A stretch of DNA of 64,000 bases, taken from assembly GCF_024189315.1 (NCBI RefSeq), contig NZ_JAIZEO010000001.1:1178001-1242000 (forward strand), written 5' to 3'. This DNA is from Halobacillus sp. A5 (GTDB lineage: Bacteria > Bacillota > Bacilli > Bacillales > Halobacillaceae). The position numbers were made by a program, and so were the translations under genes. Shown piece by piece: positions 8,707 through 16,633 of the stretch. Numbering within the stretch: the first letter of the stretch is position 1; every line of letters starts with the position of its first letter. Under the pieces are notes generated by a model. The model had not been told where the DNA came from and ran no database searches. It saw only the letters and a program-made list of their open reading frames with translations.

Positions 8707-8901
8707 ATGCTTAAACAATTGCTTTTAGTTCTAACGCTGCTTGTCACTGTGAAATTATACGGGGTGTCGATTATTACTGCAGAGGTGCACAACCCGCCGA
8801 GAACTCTCGTCGTTCATTCACAAGCTTACGCACAGCAGATAATCTATCTGCCGATTCACATAAAAAACTATAACCAGGAGGATCTATTAATTGATCAATA
8901 A
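8707..8901 (+). CDS. Doubtful 64-residue hydrophobic leader-type ORF
   Basis: A 64-codon frame with a hydrophobic N-terminus (MLKQLLLVLTLLVTVKLYG) resembling a signal peptide. It overlaps the next gene by 11 nt. The only good ribosome binding site (AAGGAGG at 8670-8676) is 30 nt upstream of the ATG, too far, and an in-frame TAG blocks any longer start. It may be a real exported peptide of the manganese operon or merely open sequence. No family recognised. Confidence 0.3.
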   Translation: MLKQLLLVLTLLVTVKLYGVSIITAEVHNPPRTLVVHSQAYAQQIIYLPIHIKNYNQEDLLIDQ

Positions 8902-9277
8902 GCTATTAAGCTGCCTTAAGATCGGTACACCGCGTGTTGATTTAGTCCTGCACTCTTATTCCTTCAAACCGGGAGACCGGGTAAAAGGCCACTTCAAATT
9001 GGATGGGGGCTGGATGACATACGAAATTAAACGGGTAGAATGTGATTTAATCATGGCGAATTCTGAAGACAGACCGGTGTTTATCGAGCCTGTCACAACT
9101 CTTCTTACATCACAAGTGATGAAACCGAGTGACAGTAAAGAAATCCCATTTCACTACCAAATTCCTTCAAATGCTCTTCCGTCTTCAGAAGGAGCCAGCT
9201 ATCGACTGCAAACCCGGGTAGTATTTGAAGATAACTATAAGACGTTTGACCATGATGAACTTTTTATTACCACTTAA
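8891..9277 (+). CDS. Short Spo0M-like (arrestin-fold) protein
   Basis: A 128-residue protein matching the first half of Spo0M (sporulation-control family, arrestin-like beta sandwich): MINKLLSCLKIGTPRVDLVL, FKPGDRVKGHFKLDGG, and YQIPSNALPSSEGASYRLQTRVVF near residues 96-115. Spo0M is normally about 250 residues, so only the N-terminal sandwich is present; I see no frameshifted remainder downstream. The start is TTG, supported by CCAGGAGG 9 nt upstream. It lies between the Mn2+ riboswitch and the TerC gene and is probably co-transcribed with both, which is unusual for a Spo0M homologue. Function here unknown. Confidence 0.75.
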   Translation: MINKLLSCLKIGTPRVDLVLHSYSFKPGDRVKGHFKLDGGWMTYEIKRVECDLIMANSEDRPVFIEPVTTLLTSQVMKPSDSKEIPFHYQIPSNALPSSEGASYRLQTRVVFEDNYKTFDHDELFITT

Positions 9278-9304
9278 AAATTTAACTACTTAAGGAGATA
9301 ACAA

Positions 9305-10093
9305 TTGGACATTTCATTAGTAATGGAATACGGATGGGTATTGCTTATTCTTATCGGTTTAGAGGGTATATTGGCTGCAGATAATGCACTTGTTATTGCC
9401 ACAATGGTAAAAAACCTGCCCGAACATAAGCGTAAAAAAGCCTTGTTCTACGGTCTTGCCGGAGCATTTGTTTTCCGCTTCGGCTCACTATTTATCATTT
9501 CTTATCTCGTGCATATATGGCAGGTTCAGGCAGTTGGAGCATTGTACCTCCTTGGTATTGCTGCGTACCACCTATTCAAGAAACATGTACTAAAGCCTAA
9601 GCTGAAGGAAGTAAATACCACCAAAAAAGGTTCCGGGTTCTGGGTAACCGTTATTAAAGTAGAGCTGGCTGACATCGCGTTTGCTGTAGATGCCATTTTA
9701 GCTGCTGTTGCCTTAGCTGTCACTCTTACACCGGCCAACCTTCCAGAAATAGGTGGATTGAATGGTGGACACTTTATCGTTATATTGCTTGGGGGAATCA
9801 TCGGGCTTGTCATCATGAGGTTCGCGGCGGGTTACTTTGTTGGACTCCTGGAACGCCGTCCCGGTCTTGAAACAGCTGCTTACCTTATAGTAGCCTGGGT
9901 AGGAGTAAAATTGGCTATATACACGCTGGCACACCCTGAACTTGGTATCCTGGCTGAAGATTTCGCTAAAAGTGTGACCTGGAAAGTTATTTTCTGGTCT
10001 GTTCTTCTCTCCATTGGAGCCGGCGGCTGGTTCTTATCAAAAGAGAAGCCTCAGCCAGCTGTTAAAGAACTTCAAACTGTTTCGACAAAGTAA
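9305..10093 (+). CDS. TerC-family membrane protein, manganese exporter
   Basis: A 262-residue TerC-family protein with about seven membrane helices. The family's acidic metal motifs are present: IGLEGILAADNALVIATMV (about residues 18-36) and VELADIAFAVDAILAAVALA (about 119-138). In Bacillus subtilis the TerC proteins YceF and YkoY (MeeF/MeeY) export or deliver Mn2+ to secreted enzymes, and ykoY is under a yybP-ykoY riboswitch. The same riboswitch here makes Mn2+ efflux the best reading. The start is TTG with AAGGAGATAA directly upstream. Confidence 0.88.
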   Translation: MDISLVMEYGWVLLILIGLEGILAADNALVIATMVKNLPEHKRKKALFYGLAGAFVFRFGSLFIISYLVHIWQVQAVGALYLLGIAAYHLFKKHVLKPKLKEVNTTKKGSGFWVTVIKVELADIAFAVDAILAAVALAVTLTPANLPEIGGLNGGHFIVILLGGIIGLVIMRFAAGYFVGLLERRPGLETAAYLIVAWVGVKLAIYTLAHPELGILAEDFAKSVTWKVIFWSVLLSIGAGGWFLSKEKPQPAVKELQTVSTK

Positions 10094-10223
10094 ATAGATA
10101 AGGTATTTCAATACTGAAGGGCCGCCCTTTCTATCTTAACTGCCGCAGTCAATCATTATAGTAGGATAATTAAATGGATGCATGTTAGAGTTGGGGTCAC
10201 GCCTAAAGTTGAGGAGACTAACT

Positions 10224-10451
10224 TTGGATTTACTTCCAATTATGAAAGACTCAGGATATACAAAGGCCCAATATATTAACTTCGATCAAGAAGTCTGCAC
10301 TATACGGCTGAATCAATTCTATTCCAATGACGAGATATTCCTGCAGTTAAGAATGGACCCTGCTTCAATCCAATATTTCCCTTTAGATAGAACCCCTTAT
10401 ATAACTTTTATGGAAAAAGAAAAAGTAATAAAGCTGCAGCTATTAAAATAA
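10224..10451 (+). CDS. Hypothetical 75-residue protein
   Basis: A small cytoplasmic-looking protein with no signal peptide or membrane helix and several aromatic and acidic residues (KAQYINFDQEVCTIRLNQFY). I chose the TTG at 10224 because GAGGAG lies 7 nt upstream; an upstream ATG at 10182 would give 89 residues but has no good site. It ends at a strong shared terminator with the convergent LysM gene. I do not recognise the family. Confidence 0.6.
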   Translation: MDLLPIMKDSGYTKAQYINFDQEVCTIRLNQFYSNDEIFLQLRMDPASIQYFPLDRTPYITFMEKEKVIKLQLLK

Positions 10452-10455
10452 GTAA

Positions 10456-10489
10456 AAAGGCAGGCTCTATTTTAAGAGAGCCTGCCTTT
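10456..10489. terminator. Bidirectional terminator
   Basis: Perfect 13-bp arms (AAAGGCAGGCTCT / AGAGCCTGCCTTT) with an 8-nt loop, between two convergent genes. Confidence 0.85.
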
Positions 10490-10495
10490 CATCAT

Positions 10496-11077
10496 TTATC
10501 GTAAAAATACGTGATTTCCAATTACTGTAGTTACTTCTTGACTGCTTAAGTAACTGCTGTCAGCTTTATCAGGATTATAGAAGAAAATAGAATCTTGATC
10601 ATAGCCTTGATAATCTAGTGCTTCTTCTACAGCGTCTTTAGATTCTTGACCTGCTGGTTCATTAATAGACCCATTTAAAACAGGGGAGAACTGATAGCCG
10701 TCATGAATGACACCATGAATTGAATCAGGGAAACGGTCACTTTCCACCCGGTTAAGAACTACAGTGGCTACAGCCACTTTACCAGCATAGCTTTCCCCTT
10801 TGGCTTCGGCTTCCACTAAACGATTTAACAGGTCCTGCTCGCCATCAGTCGGCACAACCGGCAGTTTTAGTTCCTCTCCCGGAAAAACTTCTCCGTTTGA
10901 TTTGTTATTCATCGCCTGCACTTGATCAGCAGAAAGCCCAAGCTGTTCAGCTATAGAATATATCGATTCGCCTTCTTTAACGGTATGCGTTTTTGCATGG
11001 GCAGAGCTTTGCATTGGAAAGGAAAAAGCCAGAACACAAATTGCGGCTATTCCCACCATCCACATTTTTTGTGACAC
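10496..11077 (-). CDS. LysM and SleB-type cell wall hydrolase
   Basis: A 193-residue exported protein: signal peptide (residues 1-28, MVGIAAICVLAFSFPMQSSAHA), one LysM peptidoglycan-binding domain (about 30-75, HTVKEGESIYSIAEQLGLS) and a C-terminal Hydrolase_2 domain (about 85-193) with VEAEAKGESYAGKVAVATVVLNRV, where the Glu is the expected catalytic residue. The family includes SleB and CwlJ, lytic transglycosylases of the spore cortex, and related cell-wall enzymes. A role in germination or wall turnover is likely, but SleB's own N-terminal domain is absent and no ypeB partner is adjacent. Confidence 0.85.
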   Translation of the reverse strand: MSQKMWMVGIAAICVLAFSFPMQSSAHAKTHTVKEGESIYSIAEQLGLSADQVQAMNNKSNGEVFPGEELKLPVVPTDGEQDLLNRLVEAEAKGESYAGKVAVATVVLNRVESDRFPDSIHGVIHDGYQFSPVLNGSINEPAGQESKDAVEEALDYQGYDQDSIFFYNPDKADSSYLSSQEVTTVIGNHVFLR

Positions 11078-11170
11078 TTTGAATCTACCTCCTAAATTAT
11101 TAATCTTTTATAAAGTAACACAGGAGGATAAATTCTTTTACTATTAATTCTTTCCAGTGCTGCCAGTTAA

Positions 11171-11797
11171 TTAAAAGGAAGCTGCTGCTGCCGCTGCTTT
11201 TTCCAAACCTTCTTCAACAATTTCTTCGGCTTGGCCAGGAAACTGATTGTGTCCTTCTACCACGAGAGTCGTAACGTCTTCCACTCCCCAGAAGCGAAGC
11301 ATATTCTCTACATAATTGACAGCCATTTCCACAGATTGAGCCGGTCCTTCTGAGTAAACCCCGCCTCTTGCGTTGAGGAGAACCACTTTCTTATCCGGTA
11401 GCAATCCTACAGGACCTTCTTCAGTGTAACGAAAAGTCTTCCCTGCCTGAGCAAGATAATCAAAATACGTATGAAGAACAGCAGGTATGGTAAAGTTCCA
11501 TAGCGGAAAAGCAAAAACTACTTTGTCTGCAGCAAGAAACTGCTCTAAATATTGAGTAACCGTTTGTGTCGCTTTATCTTCTTCAGCCGTCAGTTCCATT
11601 CCTTTCGACTGTTTAAACATTCCATTAATTTTGTCTGTATCATAGTAACTCAAATTCTCTTCAAACAAATCTAATTCTTCGATTTCATCTTCGGGATGAG
11701 TTTCTTTATAGTTTTCCAAAAACTTATGGTACAGCTTAACACTTACGGACTGCTCTATAGGTCTTGAATTAGCTTTAATAAATAATACGTTAGACAT
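11171..11797 (-). CDS. azoR: FMN-dependent NADH-azoreductase
   Basis: A 208-residue flavodoxin-fold quinone/azo reductase. Visible features are the N-terminal phosphate-binding segment (FIKANSRPIEQSVSVKL), FAFPLWNFTIPAVLHTYFDYLAQAGKTFRYTEEGPVGLL (about residues 95-133) and the RGGVYSEG loop. These enzymes reduce quinones and azo dyes two electrons at a time with NADH and protect against electrophile stress. In Bacillus subtilis the azoR genes answer to YodB or MhqR repressors; here an 18-bp perfect palindrome lies 43 bp upstream and is likely the operator. The protein ends in an Ala-rich tail (KAAAAAASF). Confidence 0.9.
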   Translation of the reverse strand: MSNVLFIKANSRPIEQSVSVKLYHKFLENYKETHPEDEIEELDLFEENLSYYDTDKINGMFKQSKGMELTAEEDKATQTVTQYLEQFLAADKVVFAFPLWNFTIPAVLHTYFDYLAQAGKTFRYTEEGPVGLLPDKKVVLLNARGGVYSEGPAQSVEMAVNYVENMLRFWGVEDVTTLVVEGHNQFPGQAEEIVEEGLEKAAAAAASF

Positions 11798-11840
11798 ACA
11801 ATTAATACCTCCACTACATCAGTAATATTATGAACGAAAG

Positions 11841-11858
11841 ATGTTGCTATAGCAACAT
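11841..11858. promoter_or_regulatory. Perfect 18-bp palindrome upstream of azoR
   Basis: ATGTTGCTATAGCAACAT is a perfect palindrome 44-61 bp upstream of the azoreductase start, in the promoter zone. It does not resemble the known YodB or MhqR boxes as I remember them. A dimeric redox or electrophile-sensing repressor is the natural binder. Confidence 0.5.
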
Positions 11859-11911
11859 TTCACGTTGATTACTATATAACGGTTGTACTAAGATGTCAAA
11901 CAATTAAACTC

Positions 11912-11949
11912 AAAAAAAAACCCCTCCACTTAATATTTGTGAAAAGGGG
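11912..11949 (-). terminator. Terminator of the AraC-like gene
   Basis: On the minus strand CCCCTTTTCAC..GTGGAGGGG forms a bulged stem followed by nine T, 15 nt past the stop of the AraC/GyrI-like pseudogene. Confidence 0.7.
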
Positions 11950-11963
11950 CAGTCTGAACGTCA

Positions 11964-12850
11964 TTATTTATGAAGGGAGTCCTTCTTCTCAACAGGAATC
12001 CAAATTTCACTCTTGAATGAAGGAGAAGCTGTATCTTTATTCTCGTTCCAAAGAATCTCCGGTCCTTCTTTCTGCTGATAGTGGGAAGTTGGAAACCATT
12101 CCGAGTATATCCGTCCCCACACTTTTTGCAAAGTCTCAGGAAAAGGTCCTTCCGCTGCAAACACGGCCCAGTTTGAGGCAGGTACCTCAAGAGACGATAA
12201 GTAATCCGGCCCTTTCGTTGTTGTTGCTGCTCCAATATAGTGATCAAGCTCACCCTTCTCCTCCATCCTTCCCTCTGAAAAATTGGTCGAAGCACTAATT
12301 AAACCTGAAGGAGTAAGATTAGAAAGCTTCTTTATTTCATCAATAGTCTCCCCGTCCAAACTCTTCCACATAGAAGCAATCTCTGGATTCACCCCGTGAA
12401 AAATAATCGGAACTCTTTTCTGAATACCTACAATCCGAAACGCTTCTTTTTCTTCCATACGATAGTTCATTTCATTTCCTCCTTGAATGGATAGTTGAAA
12501 GGACATTCGTGGAAAAGATTTTAACAGCTGTCCATTATTTCTCGCTTCACTGGGAGGAATACCGTGCCAGTCTTGAAAAGCTCTCGCAAAAGCATCAGCA
12601 GAACGATAACCATATTTAACAGCACATCAATGATGCGCTTCCTGCTTTGACTTAATTCAAAAGCCGCGCACGTCATCCTTCTGATTCGAATGTACTCTGA
12701 AAGCGAAACCCCTGCTAGAAATGAAAACATTCTTTTAAAGTGATATTCTGAGCAAACCGCCAGCTTAGCTGCTTTAGTAATATCAATGTGTTCGGTTAAG
12801 TTTTCCTCAATGTATTCCAACGCTTCATTTACTTTGCTTATCGAATCCAC
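11964..12850 (-). pseudogene. AraC-family regulator with GyrI-like domain, frameshifted
   Basis: Two adjacent frames make one regulator. The first (from a GTG at 12850) carries an AraC helix-turn-helix: [37 protein letters not shown]. The second begins in the other frame with [19 protein letters not shown], the second AraC helix-turn-helix, and continues into a GyrI-like effector domain ([14 protein letters not shown] .. VKSEIWIPV-type end) stopping at 11964. They join at 12624-12626, where IIDV should be followed by A-V-K-Y-G but one base is missing. The single deletion is either a real inactivating mutation or a sequencing error. Intact proteins of this kind (about 290 residues) are drug- or metabolite-responsive activators. 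Confidence 0.85.
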
Positions 12851-13154
12851 ACAACTTCCCTTCCTTCCTACTTTAGAATACCAAACAGGAAATGAATCGG
12901 ACCGACTTTTCGTGCCCGTTATTGCAGCATCAATTATATAAAGATACGATCTTCTTCGACAACTCCGATTTCTGATCAACTAAAAATTTTTTATGTAAAG
13001 CAGCTCTATAACAGTTGATTCTTATAGTTCTGATATTCATTGAAAGCAACTGTATACTATTTAAAAATAATTACACAAAATCCCTTTTTGTGATAAAAAA
13101 CGTTATAATAATGCTTGTCACAAACGATTTTTACGAAATATGAGAGAGATGGCG

Positions 13155-13199
13155 GATTCGCTAGAAGCTTTGTCAAACCGTGACAACTTTTGGCGAATC
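13155..13199 (+). ncRNA. Long stem-loop upstream of the Spo0E-like gene
   Basis: GATTCGC at 13155-13161 pairs with GCGAATC at 13193-13199. The stem continues through AGAAG/CTTTT (with G-U) to a second perfect block TTGTCA/TGACAA closing on AACCG, about 18 bp in all with one 2-nt bulge. No U-tract follows, so it is not a terminator. It lies about 75 nt upstream of the small Spo0E-like ORF and may be a 5' untranslated structure or a small RNA. The remaining part of the 12851-13272 gap is AT-rich with nothing else I can support. Confidence 0.45.
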
Positions 13200-13272
13200 T
13201 ATTGAAATGTATATACAAATTTAAGATAATCATAAACGTTGTTCGTACAATTAATATTTAAGGAGAATTTTT

Positions 13273-13440
13273 ATGACAAATCCAATACAAGTATCAAAGT
13301 ATCAATACGACCTTGATAAACACATTCAAGTAAAAAAGAAAGAAATGATTGAATTAGGCAGCCGTTATGGATTAACCGACAGAAGAACAGTTAAATGCAG
13401 TCAGCAGCTCGATCATCTGTTAAACAGGTTGGCTAATTAA
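13273..13440 (+). CDS. Spo0E-like aspartyl-phosphate phosphatase
   Basis: A 55-residue protein with the Spo0E family core: KKKEMIELGSRYGLTDRR followed by the phosphatase motif SQQLDHLLN (Ser-x-x-Leu-Asp, about residues 43-51). Spo0E-type peptides form two helices that dock on phosphorylated response regulators, mostly Spo0A, and strip the phosphate, delaying sporulation. The start is supported by TTAAGGAGAA 8 nt upstream of the ATG. The gene stands alone between a long stem-loop and a terminator. Its length is typical of the short members (YisI, YnzD types). Confidence 0.85.
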   Translation: MTNPIQVSKYQYDLDKHIQVKKKEMIELGSRYGLTDRRTVKCSQQLDHLLNRLAN

Positions 13441-13472
13441 AAGGACTGTCCCCTTAGGAGAGCCAGTCCTTT
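13440..13472 (+). terminator. Terminator of the Spo0E-like gene
   Basis: Perfect 9-bp stem AAAGGACTG / CAGTCCTTT directly at the stop codon; the following U-tract is short, so efficiency is uncertain. Confidence 0.6.
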
Positions 13473-13584
13473 CAATTGGCCCAGGAGGAGTGCACGATAC
13501 CTTAAACTGCTGCTCTCCCAGAGTGTAATTGACTAATTTCATATGTACAAACTGGCGTAGTTCTCATTTCTGGTGACTTAAAAA

Positions 13585-13622
13585 TGACGCAGCCCCTTTA
13601 TTAAAATAGGAAACCACGCCAT
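13585..13622. repeat. GGCGYGGTTTCC terminator-type repeat, copy 1
   Basis: On the minus strand TGGCGTGGTTTCCTA..AGGGGCTGCGTCATTTTT forms a hairpin with a short U-tract. The same arms recur near 42140 and 43931. Here the copy is the most diverged. It lies 170 nt past the stop of the minus-strand small gene at 13794-13931 and may end that transcript. The rest of the 13441-13793 gap shows nothing I can support. Confidence 0.5.
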
Positions 13623-13793
13623 TTTGTCTTATTTTCATTATATGTTTGTCTTATAATTAATGTGCACTAAATTATTATTTTTGCCGCGTTTCTATGTAGA
13701 CTTCTAAACTAATCATGATCTGCTTCTTTTTGAACCTCTTGCCTTGTAATCTATACTATTCCAGCCCCAGCTGAAAAAAGCGTAGACAGCTGC

Positions 13794-13931
13794 TTAAAAA
13801 ATAACCCGCAGCGTGTTTTCACCCCAATGAACAGGTCCCTTCAATATGTCGAATAAATTAAAACTAAGCCAAAGCATTATAAAAAAAACAGCTAACCCAT
13901 ATTTCCGTGATAATTTATATTGATTTAACAA
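13794..13931 (-). CDS. Tiny single-helix membrane protein
   Basis: A 45-residue frame: basic N-terminus (MLNQYKLSRKY), one membrane helix (GLAVFFIMLWLSFNLF) and a short tail. The start is TTG, supported by GGGGAG 9 nt upstream. It lies about 55 nt downstream of another tiny membrane protein gene on the same strand and may share its transcript. No family recognised; the call rests on ribosome binding site, composition and position. Confidence 0.45.
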   Translation of the reverse strand: MLNQYKLSRKYGLAVFFIMLWLSFNLFDILKGPVHWGENTLRVIF

Positions 13932-13987
13932 GCTCTGTCACTCCCCAATCATTAAATTACTAACGCTCTTAAGAGCTCCTGGATGAG

Positions 13988-14146
13988 TTAATCACTGTCT
14001 TCCCAGCCGTCACTGCCTATATGATAGTGTGTGTCATACTTTAGTTCAGGACACTTTTTAGGTTGAGACCGGCTTGAAAGCAGTTTAACTAATAGAGGAA
14101 CGATGATAAACAATCCAGCACTTCCAAAAAACATGAAGGCTCGCAT
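13988..14146 (-). CDS. Small membrane protein with acidic tail
   Basis: A 52-residue frame with an N-terminal hydrophobic helix (AFMFFGSAGLFIIVPLLVKLL, residues 3-23) and a soluble tail ending GSDGWEDSD. The ATG is preceded by GGGAGAGTTGAGGA, an acceptable ribosome binding site. It is divergent from prs. The tail contains one Cys and two His, which could bind metal, but no family is recognised. Confidence 0.5.
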   Translation of the reverse strand: MRAFMFFGSAGLFIIVPLLVKLLSSRSQPKKCPELKYDTHYHIGSDGWEDSD

Positions 14147-14331
14147 TCCTCAACTCTCCCTTCTCTTATATCTTCTACGAATACGTGTGGTTTTAGTTTC
14201 ACACCTTCTCAATCCATCAGCAAATGTAAGAGTTTACCAAAATTGTTCACAAGGATGTTTCTTGTGTCTCTGTAGCTTTTTTGTGATAATAGAAGGTATG
14301 ATTAAGACGCTTTACTTAAGGGGGAACTGTC

Positions 14332-15285
14332 ATGTCATTTCCAGGAGCTGACGATAATATAAAGGTCTTCTCGTTAAATTCCAACCGTGAACTTGCCGAG
14401 GAGATCGTGGAGAACATGGGGATTGAGCTTGGAAAATGCTCAGTTAATCAATTTAGTGATGGAGAATTACAGATAAATATTGAAGAAAGTGTTCGTGGGT
14501 GCGATGTGTTCGTCATTCAATCCACAAGTGATTCCGTGAATGATCACATAATGGAGCTGCTCATTATGATTGATGCATTAAAACGAGCTTCCGCAGCATC
14601 TATCAATGTAGTCATTCCTTATTATGGTTACGCGCGACAGGATCGTAAAGCCCGCTCTAGAGAGCCGATTACAGCTAAGCTGGTTGCAGACCTTATCGAA
14701 CAAGCAGGGGCCAGCAGAGTGATGTCGATTGATATTCATGCGCCGCAAGTACAAGGATTCTTTAATATACCGGTTGATCTGCTGCTTTCTATGCCTATAC
14801 TTACGAAATACTTCTTAGAAAAAAATCTGGAAGACGTCGTTGTTGTATCTCCGGATCACGGCAGTGTAAAGAGAGCCCGTCAAATGGCGGACCGCTTAAA
14901 AACTCAGATCGCTATTATTGATAAACGGGAGCCTAGAAGAGATTTCCCTGGTGAAACTAACATTGTTGGAGATATTGAAGGGAAAACAGCTATTCTTATG
15001 GATGACATCGTGGATACAGGTACGAGAATCACAAGTGGTACGAAGGCTCTCCTGGAGAGAGGAGCCAAAGAGGTGTATGCCTGCAGCACCCACCCTGTAT
15101 TATCAGGACCCGCCGTCGAGAGAATTAAAGCCTCCTCAGTGAAAGAGCTGATCGTAACGAACAGCATCCCGCTGACTGAAGAAAAACAAATGGACAAACT
15201 GACGCAGCTGACTATAGCTCCCCTCATAAGCGAAGCGATAAAGCGCGTGCACAATGAAGAGCCTGTCAGTCCATTATTTGATTAA
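14332..15285 (+). CDS. prs: Ribose-phosphate pyrophosphokinase
   Basis: A 317-residue PRPP synthetase that makes phosphoribosyl pyrophosphate from ribose 5-phosphate and ATP. It shows the ATP and ribose 5-phosphate elements in order: [20 protein letters not shown] (about residues 38-57), [11 protein letters not shown], the divalent-metal segment [24 protein letters not shown] and the PRPP loop [10 protein letters not shown] near 223-232. Length is normal. The usual Bacillus neighbours (glmU, ctc, pth) are absent and the gene has its own terminator, so it may be an additional copy. Confidence 0.92.
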   Translation: MSFPGADDNIKVFSLNSNRELAEEIVENMGIELGKCSVNQFSDGELQINIEESVRGCDVFVIQSTSDSVNDHIMELLIMIDALKRASAASINVVIPYYGYARQDRKARSREPITAKLVADLIEQAGASRVMSIDIHAPQVQGFFNIPVDLLLSMPILTKYFLEKNLEDVVVVSPDHGSVKRARQMADRLKTQIAIIDKREPRRDFPGETNIVGDIEGKTAILMDDIVDTGTRITSGTKALLERGAKEVYACSTHPVLSGPAVERIKASSVKELIVTNSIPLTEEKQMDKLTQLTIAPLISEAIKRVHNEEPVSPLFD

Positions 15286-15287
15286 AT

Positions 15288-15330
15288 AATATCAGCCGAC
15301 TTTTTCACTAGGAGTCGGCTGATATTTTAT
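15288..15330 (+). terminator. prs terminator
   Basis: Perfect 13-bp arms (AATATCAGCCGAC / GTCGGCTGATATT) with a 13-nt loop, then a T-rich tail; 3 nt after the prs stop. Confidence 0.85.
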
Positions 15331-15341
15331 AACACTGTTTA

Positions 15342-15653
15342 TTAGTCTTCCTCTATTTTGTTTAAGCACCTGTATACTACAACTTGTGTTAACAAGAACC
15401 CCGTTACTCCTCCAATAAGACAGAAACGTAATTGCAGGGGTACAGGATTTATAGTTACTAGACTTCCAACTAGTAAATAAGGGGCAATACAGCTGTATAG
15501 CAAGCTTACCGCAAAAAATAAATATTTGTTTACTTTATCGGTTATAATCGATTTCTCATACTGATTAGCTACGATAAACGAAAGTATACTAATCACCATG
15601 TGTACAACAAGCAGTACCACAATAGATGATCCATTTGTAACTTGCTCCCCCAC
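15342..15653 (-). CDS. Small integral membrane protein
   Basis: A 103-residue protein with three hydrophobic helices (about residues 12-28, 44-66 and 74-95) and no recognisable motif. The start is GTG with GGAGGGA 5 nt upstream. It converges on prs and shares the terminator region. A very short open frame (15683-15775) lies between it and the DedA gene but is too small to call. No family recognised. Confidence 0.6.
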   Translation of the reverse strand: MGEQVTNGSSIVVLLVVHMVISILSFIVANQYEKSIITDKVNKYLFFAVSLLYSCIAPYLLVGSLVTINPVPLQLRFCLIGGVTGFLLTQVVVYRCLNKIEED

Positions 15654-15800
15654 AACTATCCCTCCAGTTCAATTAATACGGACTAAGAACAAGAATCACG
15701 GCCAGAATCGGACTCACAACAATCAAGTGGGGCTTGTCTTCTTCTCCCTCCAATGAATCTTCTGATTTTTTTCATTCCTTTCAAATTTGATCCCGCCATC

Positions 15801-16418
15801 TCAACTCCGTTTGTGCTTTTTTCTCTTTTGTAGATACTTTACTAAAGTGAATAGAAGCAGCAGGCCTAAGAGCGCATAAATCACTTTCGAATATACGTCC
15901 ATAAAATAAACAATCTCTTCCCATGAAGAGCCTACAGACGCCCCCAAACTCACCAGTACGACATTCCATATTAATGTTCCTAGAGTCGTAAGCGCCAGGA
16001 ACAAAGGAAAATTCATATTGGACATTCCAGCTGGAATAGAAATCAAGCTTCGAATAAGCGGAACAAAACGACAGAAAAACACAGTCCACGGTCCATATTT
16101 ATCAAACCACGCATCAGCACGATAAATGTCTTTCTTTGTTAGACGAAGGATATGCCCCCACTTATCGACGATTCTTTCCAACCGTTCTACATCCAACTGC
16201 CTCCCTATACCATATAACACCATGGCTCCCAGCACTGACCCCGCGGTTGCGGCCAGCACTACCCCGAAGATTGTTAAACTTGACGTCGTCGTCATAAACC
16301 CGCCAAAAGTTAAAATAATCTCAGAAGGAATTGGTGGAAAAATATTTTCTACTGCAATTAATAGTAGTATTCCTATGTAACCCAATTCATTAATAATGGT
16401 AATCAGCCAATTTTCCAT
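15801..16418 (-). CDS. DedA-family membrane protein
   Basis: A 205-residue DedA (VTT/SNARE-associated) protein with the signature NIFPPIPSEIILTFGGF (about residues 25-41), GRQLDVERLERIVDKWG and the reentrant FFCRFVPLIRSLISIPAG (about 115-132) containing the key Arg residues. DedA proteins flip phospholipids, including undecaprenyl phosphate in some members, and support the proton-motive force. The basic tail QKRKKHKRS is typical. The exact lipid is not readable from sequence. Confidence 0.9.
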   Translation of the reverse strand: MENWLITIINELGYIGILLLIAVENIFPPIPSEIILTFGGFMTTTSSLTIFGVVLAATAGSVLGAMVLYGIGRQLDVERLERIVDKWGHILRLTKKDIYRADAWFDKYGPWTVFFCRFVPLIRSLISIPAGMSNMNFPLFLALTTLGTLIWNVVLVSLGASVGSSWEEIVYFMDVYSKVIYALLGLLLLFTLVKYLQKRKKHKRS

Positions 16419-16588
16419 ATACAGCTCCTCCAGTTTTTTCTATGCTTACCGGTCTCAACTTAACGACTAAAAATCTCCTTTACTATTATTCCAATCAGAA
16501 ACTTCAAATCCTTTAATACGATAAAAGCATGGTGGGTATTGCAAAAATTGTATATAACTAACATTATCATACATTTACAAAACAAAAA

Positions 16589-16621
16589 ATCACCACCTTT
16601 TATGAGGTAAAAGGTGGTGAT
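16589..16621. terminator. Terminator of the alkaline phosphatase gene
   Basis: Perfect 14-bp stem ATCACCACCTTTTA with loop TGAGG; on the minus strand it runs into ATTTTTTGTTTTG, 13 nt past the stop. Confidence 0.85.
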
Positions 16622-16633
16622 AGGCAATATAAT

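Noticed and set aside
14103-14351. Plus-strand 82-codon frame overlapping the prs start
   Set aside because: Cys/Leu-rich random-looking translation, overlaps prs and the better-supported minus-strand small gene.
15683-15775. Very short minus-strand frames (30 and 26 codons) between the 103-residue gene and dedA
   Set aside because: Two overlapping frames are equally plausible and neither has convincing support.
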